7,949 nt of DNA, taken from the NCBI GenBank assembly GCA_902494375.1, contig CABUTL010000052.1, positions 1-7,949 of the forward strand, read 5' to 3'. The stretch is from an uncultured Collinsella sp. (GTDB lineage: Bacteria; Actinomycetota; Coriobacteriia; Coriobacteriales; Coriobacteriaceae). Below are positions 1 through 5,302 of this stretch, piece by piece. The translations under genes and the position numbers were made by a program. Under the pieces are notes generated by a model. The model did no database searches. It saw only the letters and a program-made list of their open reading frames with translations, and had not been told where the DNA came from. Position 1 is the first letter of the stretch. Each line of letters starts with the position of its first letter.

Positions 1-385
1 CCTCGGCCTCGGCCATCAGGCCATCAAGCTCACGGAGGCGCATGCCCAGCAGGTCGGACATTTCCTTCTGCTCCATCTTGGGCTTGAGGTCAAGAAGCTT
101 GATGGCGCGCTCGATGTTCGCCATGCGCTCGGCCTTGGCCTCCTCCTCCTTGGAAATAGCAAAGCGACGGCTACGCAGCAGGCGGGCGGCCTTCTGCATC
201 TTGTCCATCAGCTCCTCGTCATCGTAATCAACGGCGGCCTCGACAACCTCGGCCTCCTCCTCGGCGGAAACCTCGTCAGCAACCTCAACCTCGGCAGCTT
301 CGGTCTCCACGGTCTCGACTGCCTCGACCTCGGCAGCCATGGTCTCGTTCTCGGTCTCGTTCATGATCTCTTCGTTCTCGGACAT
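1..385 (-). CDS. Acidic protein with basic helical/possible winged-helix segment, partial (N-terminus only)
   Basis: I do not recognise this protein by name. The 128 visible residues begin at an ATG (383-385) preceded by AAGGAG about five bases upstream, which fixes the start. Residues 1-60 are extremely acidic and low in complexity (Glu, Ala, Val, Thr, with YDDEEL at 54-59). Residues 61-90 are basic and helical (KMQKAARLLRSRR, then KEEEAKAERM). Residues 91-128 (ERAIKLLDLKPKMEQKEMSDLLGMRLRELDGLM) have the rhythm of the first helices of a winged-helix or MarR-like fold, where 'KEMSDLLGMRLRELDGLM' would be the helix-turn-helix. That fold is an inference. The rest of the protein lies beyond the left edge. 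The acidic tail could be a flexible interaction arm. The gene lies downstream of the efflux pump on the same strand but 139 bases away, so it probably has its own promoter. No signal peptide or membrane segment is visible. Confidence 0.8.
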   Translation of the reverse strand, partial: MSENEEIMNETENETMAAEVEAVETVETEAAEVEVADEVSAEEEAEVVEAAVDYDDEELMDKMQKAARLLRSRRFAISKEEEAKAERMANIERAIKLLDLKPKMEQKEMSDLLGMRLRELDGLMAEAE

Positions 386-399
386 GAGACTCCTTCTTG

Positions 400-433
400 G
401 CCCTCTCGGGCATCATCGCCCCATTCGCGGGGC
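400..433 (-). other. Two short hairpins in the leader of the acidic-protein gene
   Basis: Reading the minus strand toward the ATG at 385, the leader carries GCCCC-N6-GGGGC (433-418) and then GCCC-GAGA-GGGC (411-400). The second has a GNRA-type loop and sits just upstream of the ribosome binding site. Neither is followed by a T-run, so they do not look like terminators. They may stabilise the mRNA or affect translation. The dyads are seen directly; any function is inferred. Confidence 0.35.
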
Positions 434-524
434 CCGTCGCGCACTCTTTGCGCTTTAAACAATCATGCCTCTCGGCAAAACGTCCATTAGTTTATGGTGT
501 CGCCATCCAATCTAGCTGCAGAAT

Positions 525-1952
525 CTATGTGCACACATTAATGCGACATGTGTGACTCGCGACGAGCGTACACCAGCGACGCCACGAACCGACCACGGCA
601 ATTACAGCCGCTACACGCACGGCAGCTGCAAATCCAATCGCCTGGGCAACGTCTGTCGCAGCGCCAGCGGCGCCGGCGGTCGCAGCAGAACTCGAGAGCA
701 GACCGATAAACAGCGACGGGCCAAACGATGCGGCAATCATATTCCACGTGTTAAGCAATGCCGTTCCGTGAGGATGTTCAGCGGCGGGTAGCGTCTCCAA
801 GCCGGCCGTTTGCGAGGGGCTCAGCACCAAACCGACTCCGGCATACACCACAACGGTCAGCGCCACGACGACGCCGATGTTCATGCTTGCCGCCGTCATC
901 GAGATGGCAGTCTGCCCCACGGCAATCAGGGCAAAGCCGACCGGCAGCAGCGGCCATGCGCCACGGGCGTCCATCACGCGTCCGCCCACAATCGAGGTCA
1001 CGGCGTTGCAGGCAATTGCCGGCAAAATGAGCAGGCCCGCAACAAGTGCGGTCATGCCGTATGCGCCCTCAAAATAGAGCGGCAACAAAACACTCATCGA
1101 GAACGTTGTCATCATCGACACCACCACAAGCAGGCACGCAGGCCAAAAACGAACGCTCGCCATGGGACGCACGTTAAGCACCGGATGCTCGAGTTTGAGC
1201 TGACGGGCCGCAAACAGGCCGAGCAGCACAATGGCGGCGAAAAGCGCCACAATGCCGGCAATCAGATTGGTCGAGAACTCGCCTACGGAATACACAAATG
1301 CCGTAATGTCGGCGGCGAGCAAAACAACCGACAGAATATCAAGCGTGGTGTTCGAACGCTCTCCGACATTCTGAACAAGCTTAACGCCCGCCGCAGCGAC
1401 CACAATGCCGCCCACCAGCGGCACTACGAACACCGCCCTCCAGCCAAACAACGTGCACATAAGACCGCTGATTACGGGTCCAAACGCCGGCCCTAGCGTA
1501 ATGCAGGCACCGCCCAGGCTCAGATACAGACCGAGCTTCTCGCGCGGGGCGCAAGACAGCACCACGTTCATCATGAGCGGAAACAAGATGCCCGATCCCG
1601 CAGCCTGCAAAATACGACTTGGCAGCAAAACGCTAAACGACGGAGCGATCAGACACAGGACTTCGCCGGCAACCATACATCCGCATGCGAAAAACAACAG
1701 CTTGCGCGTCGAGAAACGGCCGGACAGGAAGGCCATGATGGCCGTAAAGATCGACGTCACGATCATGTAGCCCGAGACGAGCCACTGCGCCGTGGTGGCA
1801 CTCACCGAAAAGGCTGCCATAATGTCGTGCAACGCCACGTTAATGATGTTCTCGTTAAACGCGGCAACAAAGGCTGCAATATACATTACGACGAGAATCG
1901 CCGCAGTGGCCGATGGCGCTACTTGAACTTGTTGCTGAGATTTGCTCCCCAT
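525..1952 (-). CDS. DHA2-type MFS drug/solute:H+ antiporter, C-terminus probably frameshifted
   Basis: This is a multi-pass inner-membrane transporter of the major facilitator superfamily, closest in pattern to the 14-helix DHA2 (EmrB/QacA) efflux group, which exchanges drugs or metabolites for protons. The substrate cannot be told from sequence. In order along the 475 residues: a polar N-terminus (MGSKSQQQVQ), a first helix ending in FNENIINVALHDI (the DHA2 motif usually written DxTIVNVALP), a motif-A-like SGRFSTRKL, a motif-B-like LPSRILQAAGSGILFPL, and the antiporter motif C as LGPAFGPVISG followed by GWRAVF. The start is the ATG at 1950-1952, behind GGAAGGA. Reading further upstream runs antisense into the deformylase gene and gives a Ser/Cys-rich peptide with no transporter character. 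The last ~20 residues (SWRRWCTLVASHTCRINVCT) are unlike a membrane-protein tail. The adjacent frame gives FVASLVYARRESHMSH and stops at 538, which suggests a one-base loss near 585-590. The substrate remains unknown. Confidence 0.9.
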   Translation of the reverse strand: MGSKSQQQVQVAPSATAAILVVMYIAAFVAAFNENIINVALHDIMAAFSVSATTAQWLVSGYMIVTSIFTAIMAFLSGRFSTRKLLFFACGCMVAGEVLCLIAPSFSVLLPSRILQAAGSGILFPLMMNVVLSCAPREKLGLYLSLGGACITLGPAFGPVISGLMCTLFGWRAVFVVPLVGGIVVAAAGVKLVQNVGERSNTTLDILSVVLLAADITAFVYSVGEFSTNLIAGIVALFAAIVLLGLFAARQLKLEHPVLNVRPMASVRFWPACLLVVVSMMTTFSMSVLLPLYFEGAYGMTALVAGLLILPAIACNAVTSIVGGRVMDARGAWPLLPVGFALIAVGQTAISMTAASMNIGVVVALTVVVYAGVGLVLSPSQTAGLETLPAAEHPHGTALLNTWNMIAASFGPSLFIGLLSSSAATAGAAGAATDVAQAIGFAAAVRVAAVIAVVGSWRRWCTLVASHTCRINVCT

Positions 1953-1960
1953 GCATTTCC

Positions 1961-1997
1961 TTCCTCTTGGAACGACAGTCGCATCGCCCCAGAGGAA
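1961..1997 (-). promoter_or_regulatory. Possible ribosome-binding-site-masking hairpin in the MFS leader
   Basis: In the transcript of the efflux gene, TTCCTCT (1997-1991) can pair with AGAGGAA (1967-1961). Two further G-C pairs are possible across a one-base bulge, with about 20 bases between the arms. The 3' arm overlaps the purine-rich stretch AGAGGAAGGA that serves as the Shine-Dalgarno region for the ATG at 1952. Such a structure could lower translation until it is opened. The inverted repeat is seen directly; a regulatory role is inferred and could be coincidental because the arms are short. Confidence 0.3.
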
Positions 1998-2079
1998 CAG
2001 TCCAGGGCGAAAAATGAGCCCTAGACTTACGCCAGACGCCGTACACGACGAGCCTGGCAACATGGTCCAACGTCGAAAG

Positions 2080-2085
2080 ATTATA
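2080..2085 (-). promoter_or_regulatory. Candidate -10 box for the MFS gene
   Basis: The minus strand reads TATAAT exactly here, about 130 bases upstream of the MFS start codon, giving a leader of roughly 120 bases. I find no good TTGACA-like -35 at 16-18 bases, so the promoter may depend on an activator or be weak. The long leader leaves room for post-transcriptional control. Confidence 0.45.
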
Positions 2086-2113
2086 ACGCGGACGTACAGC
2101 TTTCCTTCCGCGC

Positions 2114-2119
2114 TATTAT
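2114..2119 (+). promoter_or_regulatory. Candidate -10 box for the peptide deformylase gene
   Basis: TATTAT lies about 39 bases upstream of the deformylase ATG, in an AT-rich stretch that stands out from the GC-rich surroundings. The sequence at the -35 spacing (around 2091-2096) is a poor match to TTGACA, so this is a tentative call based mainly on the -10 match and the sensible distance to the ribosome binding site. Confidence 0.3.
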
Positions 2120-2157
2120 TAAAAGTCCACGAAAGCATAAGACATGAGGAGCCCGCC

Positions 2158-2568
2158 ATGATTAAGCCCATCATGAAATCCGAGTTCTTTTTGCGCCTGC
2201 CTTCCGAAGACGCGGGCCCCGATGACGCCGCGACCGGGCAGGACCTCCTAGATACACTACACGAGCATGAGCACGAGTGCGTGGGCCTTGCCGCCAACAT
2301 GATTGGCGTGCGCAAACGCATCATCTGCGTAAAGGACGGCAACAGGGCGCTGCTGATGTACAACCCTCAAATTCTTGAGCAGGTCAATTCCTATCAGACG
2401 AGCGAAGGATGCCTCTCGCTGGCCGGTGAGCGTCCCTGTACCCGCTATCGCCGCATCAAGGTGGAGTATTTGGACGAGAACTTTGTCCACCGCATCAAAA
2501 ACTTCTCGGGCTACACCGCCGAGATCATCCAGCACGAAATCGACCACTGCAACGGGATCGTGATCTAG
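2158..2568 (+). CDS. Peptide deformylase, short variant class (motif 1 Gln replaced by Asn)
   Basis: Peptide deformylases are cytoplasmic metallohydrolases that remove the formyl group from the N-terminal Met of new proteins. The 136-residue product has all three family motifs: motif 1 as G43-L-A-A-N47, motif 2 as E83-G-C-L-S87 with the metal-binding Cys85, and motif 3 as H126-E-I-D-H130 with two metal-binding His and the catalytic Glu127. Motif 1 normally ends in Gln (GxGxAAxQ), whose side chain helps hold the formyl oxygen. Here Asn is at that place and the Gly spacing is reduced. I recall a class of short, about 136-residue deformylases in clostridia and relatives with the same 'AANMIG' pattern, so this is probably a subfamily trait and not a recent mutation. 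The start is the ATG after TGAGGAG, about seven bases away; upstream in-frame codons would overlap the MFS leader. It is divergent from the MFS gene. The organism probably has a canonical Def elsewhere; whether this copy is a general deformylase is uncertain. Confidence 0.9.
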   Translation: MIKPIMKSEFFLRLPSEDAGPDDAATGQDLLDTLHEHEHECVGLAANMIGVRKRIICVKDGNRALLMYNPQILEQVNSYQTSEGCLSLAGERPCTRYRRIKVEYLDENFVHRIKNFSGYTAEIIQHEIDHCNGIVI

Positions 2569-2583
2569 TTCCGCCGATTCAAG

Positions 2584-2619
2584 AAAGCTCCCTGCAGCAA
2601 AACAACTGCAGGGAGCTTT
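2584..2619. terminator. Bidirectional intrinsic terminator between convergent genes
   Basis: A perfect 14-bp stem, AAAGCTCCCTGCAG at 2584-2597 pairing with 2606-2619, encloses an 8-base loop (CAAAACAA). In the plus direction the stem runs into TTTT (2617-2620), so it can end the deformylase transcript 15 bases after its stop codon. In the minus direction it ends in CTTTCTT, about 25 bases beyond the aminotransferase stop, so the same hairpin can serve that gene too. Confidence 0.85.
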
Positions 2620-2643
2620 TCATAGTGCGGAACTTCTATCCCA

Positions 2644-4164
2644 CTAGCTCTGGTGGTAATGGTCGAAGAAATCGGCGAGGTCTTCGAGGGACTCTTTGAG
2701 TACTTCCATGCGCGGCAGGTACACGATACGGAAGTGGTCGGGCTCAGCCCAGTTGAAGCCGCCGCCGCGCGTAATCAGGATCTTCTTCTCGTGCAGCAGG
2801 TCAAGGGCGAATTGCTCGTCATCGGTGATGTTGAACTTCTTCACATCCATCTTGGGGAAGATGTAGAACGCTGCACGCGGCTTAACCACCGAGATGCCGT
2901 CAATCTTGTTGAGCGCCTCATACACAAAGTTGCGCTGCTCGTAGACACGGCCGCCGGGACGGATGTAGTCGTTAACGGACTGATGGCCACCGAGTGCCGT
3001 CTGAACGATCGACTGAGCCGGCACGTTGGAGCACAGGCGCATGTTCGAGAGCATGTTGACGCCCATGATGAAGTCGCTCATGCAGCGCTGGTTGCCCGAA
3101 AGCACCATCCAGCCAATACGATAGCCCGCGATCATGTGCGACTTGGAAAGGCCGCTAAAGGTGACGCAGGGCAGGTCGGGGGCGAGCGAGGCAATCGAGA
3201 CGTGCTCGTAGCCGTCCATGCACAGGCGGTCGTAGATCTCATCGGCAAAGATCATCAGCTGATGCCTACGTGCAACCTCGACGATGCCCTCGAGCACCTC
3301 GCGCGGATAGACAGAACCCGTGGGGTTGTTGGGGTTGATGATGACGAGGGCTTTGGTCGCGCTCGTAATCTTGGACTCCATATCCTCCAGGTCGGGATAC
3401 CAATCCGCCTGCTCATCGCACAGATAATGTACGGGATGACCGCCAGCAAGGGTTGCGCACGCCGTCCAGAGCGGATAGTCGGGGCTGGGGATCAGAATCT
3501 CGTCGCCATTGTCGAGCAGCGCGTTCATCGAAAGCTGAATGAGCTCGGACACGCCGTTGCCCGTGTAGATATGCTCCATCTGAACGTTGGGCAGGCCCTT
3601 GATCTGCGAATACTGCATGATCGCCTTGCGCGCGGAGAACAGGCCACGCGAGTTGGAATAGCCTTCGCAGTCGGGCAGCTGCTGGCGCATGTCCTTGATG
3701 ACCTCATCGGGTGTGCGGAAACCGAAGGGCGCCGGGTTGCCGATATTGAGCTTGAGGATGCGCTCGCCCTCGTCCTCCATACGGGCGGCCTCGTCGACGA
3801 CGGGACCGCGCACGTCATACAGGACGTTATCGAGCTTGGTGGATTTAGAAAAAGTACGCATGGTGGTGCTCCTTGCAATTTGAGCTGAGGGATGGGGTTC
3901 GGGCTTGGAATCGTTGCGGGGTGATGATGCCTCGCCTTGATCGGCGTCGCCGGCAAGCAGCCAGGTAACATCGACCTCCAAAATACGGGCGAGCAGCTCA
4001 GCCACATCGCGCCGCGGGATCGTCTTGCCGCTCACATATTGGCTCATCTGACTCTTGCCGAGTTTTTTGCCGAGCATCTCCGATGCGCGGATCACGTCCG
4101 ACTGGCGAACGTCGCGATCGGACATAGCCTGTCGCAGGCGATCGCTAAACGTCTCTTGGGCCAC
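2644..4164 (-). CDS. alaA: XRE-type HTH domain fused to AlaA-like alanine (glutamate-pyruvate) aminotransferase
   Basis: This 506-residue protein joins two modules. Residues ~5-70 form a lambda-repressor/XRE helix-turn-helix (SDRLRQAMSD, QSDVIRASEMLG, KSQMSQYVSGKTIP, ending LEVDVTWLLAG). Residues 72-101 are a Pro/Ser-rich linker. Residues 102-506 match E. coli AlaA closely as I remember it: STKLDNVLYDVRGP, LKLNIGNPAPFGF, GNGVSELI, SPDYPLWTA, HYLCDE, IINPNNPTG, FADEIYD, and SGLSK with the PLP-binding Lys341. That Lys is residue 240 of the AlaA part, the AlaA position. AlaA makes alanine from pyruvate with glutamate as amino donor, in the cytoplasm. The GTG start at 4164 is chosen because AAGGAGG lies five bases upstream; the earlier in-frame ATG at 4215 falls inside the promoter/operator. 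A second strong site, AAGGAG, lies seven bases before Met102 and may yield a free 405-residue enzyme. Four GTTCAATT boxes upstream suggest autoregulation. The fusion is unlike MocR/PdxR, which carry a GntR domain. Catalytic assignment is strong; DNA binding is inferred. Confidence 0.93.
   Translation of the reverse strand: MAQETFSDRLRQAMSDRDVRQSDVIRASEMLGKKLGKSQMSQYVSGKTIPRRDVAELLARILEVDVTWLLAGDADQGEASSPRNDSKPEPHPSAQIARSTTMRTFSKSTKLDNVLYDVRGPVVDEAARMEDEGERILKLNIGNPAPFGFRTPDEVIKDMRQQLPDCEGYSNSRGLFSARKAIMQYSQIKGLPNVQMEHIYTGNGVSELIQLSMNALLDNGDEILIPSPDYPLWTACATLAGGHPVHYLCDEQADWYPDLEDMESKITSATKALVIINPNNPTGSVYPREVLEGIVEVARRHQLMIFADEIYDRLCMDGYEHVSIASLAPDLPCVTFSGLSKSHMIAGYRIGWMVLSGNQRCMSDFIMGVNMLSNMRLCSNVPAQSIVQTALGGHQSVNDYIRPGGRVYEQRNFVYEALNKIDGISVVKPRAAFYIFPKMDVKKFNITDDEQFALDLLHEKKILITRGGGFNWAEPDHFRIVYLPRMEVLKESLEDLADFFDHYHQS
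3859..3874 (-). promoter_or_regulatory. Internal ribosome binding site and ATG inside the XRE-AlaA gene
   Basis: AAGGAG (3874-3869 on the minus strand) is followed by seven bases (CACCACC) and an in-frame ATG (3861-3859), which is codon 102. The spacing is ideal for initiation. The site lies at the exact junction where AlaA similarity begins, and the linker residues just before it (AQIARSTT) are simply its translation. It looks like the retained start signal of a once separate alaA gene, and may still be used. Confidence 0.6.
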
Positions 4165-4185
4165 TAGAACCTCCTTGCTGGCAAA

Positions 4186-4266
4186 GTTCAATTTATAGAA
4201 CACGAATTGAACCATGGTTCAATTTAGCAAGCAGTATAACGCGGCACCTCATTCGATAGTTCAATT
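4186..4266. promoter_or_regulatory. Operator array of four GTTCAATT boxes over the alaA promoter
   Basis: The 8-mer GTTCAATT occurs at 4186-4193, 4217-4224 and 4259-4266, and inverted (AATTGAAC) at 4205-4212. The middle pair makes a perfect 20-bp palindrome, AATTGAACCATGGTTCAATT (4205-4224). The first pair is an inverted repeat with an 11-base gap. The three same-strand copies are 31 and 42 bases apart, close to three and four DNA turns, so they would face the same side of the helix. On the minus strand the copies read TTGAAC and could also act as -35 elements. They overlap the likely -10 boxes. The XRE domain of the gene just downstream is the obvious candidate binder; this is inferred. Confidence 0.7.
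4192..4238 (-). promoter_or_regulatory. Candidate promoter region of the XRE-AlaA gene
   Basis: On the minus strand TATAAA (4197-4192) lies about 28 bases before the GTG start, so a transcript from it would begin just upstream of the AAGGAGG site. TTGAAC at 4222-4217 is a possible -35 with a long 19-base spacer to TATAAA, or 16 bases to the overlapping TCTATA. A second -10-like TATACT sits at 4238-4233. Both lie within the GTTCAATT array, which suits repression by steric block. Confidence 0.45.
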
Positions 4267-4326
4267 TCATAAGAAAATGTACCGGACTCCGAGATTTGCC
4301 CAAAGCGGACAATAACATGCACGCGT

Positions 4327-5184
4327 TTAGAGGTATTCAAGGAATCGAGCAGCGGCAAGCGAAACGTCAGCCGTTCGATATATGGCGTTGATCTGCCGAT
4401 GAGGATGTCCCTCGAGTGGGCGCACGGCAACATCGAACTGACAGCGGCGCAAGATGAGCGCGGGAAGAATGCTCACGCCCAGGCCGTCCTCGACCATAGC
4501 CATAATCGCATAGTCATCCCAAGTCGACAGCTTGGAGCACACCGTCAGCCCCGCCCGACGGAACAGCGGCGTAATCTCATCATCGGTGCCGCGTTCTAGC
4601 AGAATAAACTGCTCGTTGGCTAAATCGGCAAGAGAGACGACCTCCGCCGTGGCAAGCAAAGAGTCTGTCGGCACTACCGCCATCAACTCGTCGCGCACCA
4701 AAGACCGCGATGTCATGCCATTTTCTCGAGGCTCATACGGGATAAAGCCCAGATCGCAGCGGCCCTCTGCCACCCATTGTTCGATCTCTGAATAGTCGCC
4801 CATCAGCAACTCATAATCGACGTCCGGGTGATCGGCGCGAAAGCGCGCAATCACCGGCGGCAGCACGTGGGTCGCCACGCTCGAAAACGTACCGATGCAG
4901 ATCTTGCCACGCATGAGCCCTCGCATCTCGTCCACGCGTCGCTGCAGGCGGCCAAACTCTTCGCATAACGCCTCGACTGCCGGCATGACCTGCCGCCCGT
5001 CGGCAGAAAGCACCACGCCCTCGCGGCTGCGATCAAGCACCTTAAAACCCCAGTCTGCCTCAAGGTCGCCCACCATGCGGCTCACGCCCGACTGCGAATA
5101 GCTCAGGCGCTCTGCAGCACGCGTAAAGCTGCCGGCACGCACCGTCTCGAGCAGCACTTGCATCTTTTGGATATTGGTCTCCAC
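4327..5184 (-). CDS. LysR-family transcriptional regulator
   Basis: This 285-residue protein has the standard LysR layout. Residues 1-60 form the winged helix-turn-helix (VLLETVRAGSFTRAAERLSYSQSGVSRMVGDLEADWGFKVLDRSREGVVLSADG). A linker helix follows (PAVEALCEEFGRLQRRVDEM), then a two-lobed effector-binding domain from about residue 85 (GKICIGTFSSVATHVLPPVIARF, CDLGFIPY, LMAVVPTDSLLA, FILLERG, VEDGLGVSILPAL). LysR proteins bind DNA as tetramers and usually activate a divergent gene when a small molecule binds; the ligand here is unknown. I chose the GTG at 5184, behind GGTGGGGA, because it starts the protein at the usual LysR position. The ATG at 5205 would add MQGWGRA and lacks a ribosome binding site. 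Its neighbour on the other strand, 118 bases away, is an EamA transporter, the likely target. The aminotransferase gene follows on the same strand after 162 bases and has its own promoter. Confidence 0.93.
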   Translation of the reverse strand: METNIQKMQVLLETVRAGSFTRAAERLSYSQSGVSRMVGDLEADWGFKVLDRSREGVVLSADGRQVMPAVEALCEEFGRLQRRVDEMRGLMRGKICIGTFSSVATHVLPPVIARFRADHPDVDYELLMGDYSEIEQWVAEGRCDLGFIPYEPRENGMTSRSLVRDELMAVVPTDSLLATAEVVSLADLANEQFILLERGTDDEITPLFRRAGLTVCSKLSTWDDYAIMAMVEDGLGVSILPALILRRCQFDVAVRPLEGHPHRQINAIYRTADVSLAAARFLEYL

Positions 5185-5229
5185 GGCACGTCCCCACCCT
5201 TGCATGAGTTTTTGTCATGTTTTCCATGC

Positions 5230-5235
5230 ATTATA
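5230..5235 (-). promoter_or_regulatory. Candidate -10 box for the LysR gene
   Basis: The minus strand reads TATAAT exactly, about 45 bases before the GTG start of the LysR gene. No convincing -35 is present, but the place where it should lie borders the GTTCAC-N5-GTGAAC dyad. That arrangement fits the common negative autoregulation of LysR proteins. Confidence 0.5.
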
Positions 5236-5256
5236 TTCGCTTTTCTTCTAAAGCCA

Positions 5257-5273
5257 GTTCACCCATAGTGAAC
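5257..5273. promoter_or_regulatory. LysR-type binding site between the LysR and EamA genes
   Basis: GTTCAC-CCATA-GTGAAC is a perfect 6-bp inverted repeat with a 5-base gap. It contains the T-N11-A pattern typical of LysR boxes (T5259 to A5271). It lies in the 118-base divergent space, about 30 bases before the EamA start codon and just upstream of the LysR -10 box, so one protein bound here could control both genes. A weaker dyad CATGA-N7-TCATG at 5203-5219 may be a second site. Confidence 0.6.
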
Positions 5274-5302
5274 ATGTTCGGATATAGAGGGGATGTCAGC
5301 GC

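Noticed and set aside
580..595. Programmed -1 frameshift in the MFS gene
   Set aside because: The shift point (GGTTCG) is not a slippery heptamer and no downstream pseudoknot is evident. A simple one-base loss or sequencing error explains it better.
810..1496. A 228-codon plus-strand open frame opposite the MFS gene
   Set aside because: His/Arg/Asn-rich antisense product of a conserved membrane protein gene, with no recognisable domain.
1953..2363. In-frame upstream extension of the MFS gene to 612 residues
   Set aside because: The extra 137 residues run antisense to the deformylase gene and are Ser/Cys-rich, without transporter features. The ATG at 1952 has a good ribosome binding site and begins a normal DHA2 N-terminus.
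2653..3888. A 411-codon open frame on the plus strand opposite the aminotransferase
   Set aside because: It is an antisense by-product of GC-rich codons: no known motif, an odd His/Val/Asp-rich composition, and full overlap with a clearly conserved enzyme gene.
4165..4215. Upstream ATG start (MVQFVFYKLNF) for the XRE-AlaA gene
   Set aside because: It lies inside the palindromic operator and ahead of the likely -10 box, and has no Shine-Dalgarno sequence. The GTG at 4164 has a near-perfect AAGGAGG five bases upstream.
4268..4326. Intrinsic terminator after the LysR gene
   Set aside because: Only a short CGGA-C-TCCG self-complement is seen, without a stem of useful length or a T-run.
5185..5205. 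ATG start adding MQGWGRA to the LysR protein
   Set aside because: No ribosome binding site precedes it. The GTG at 5184 has GGTGGGGA upstream and matches the usual LysR N-terminus.
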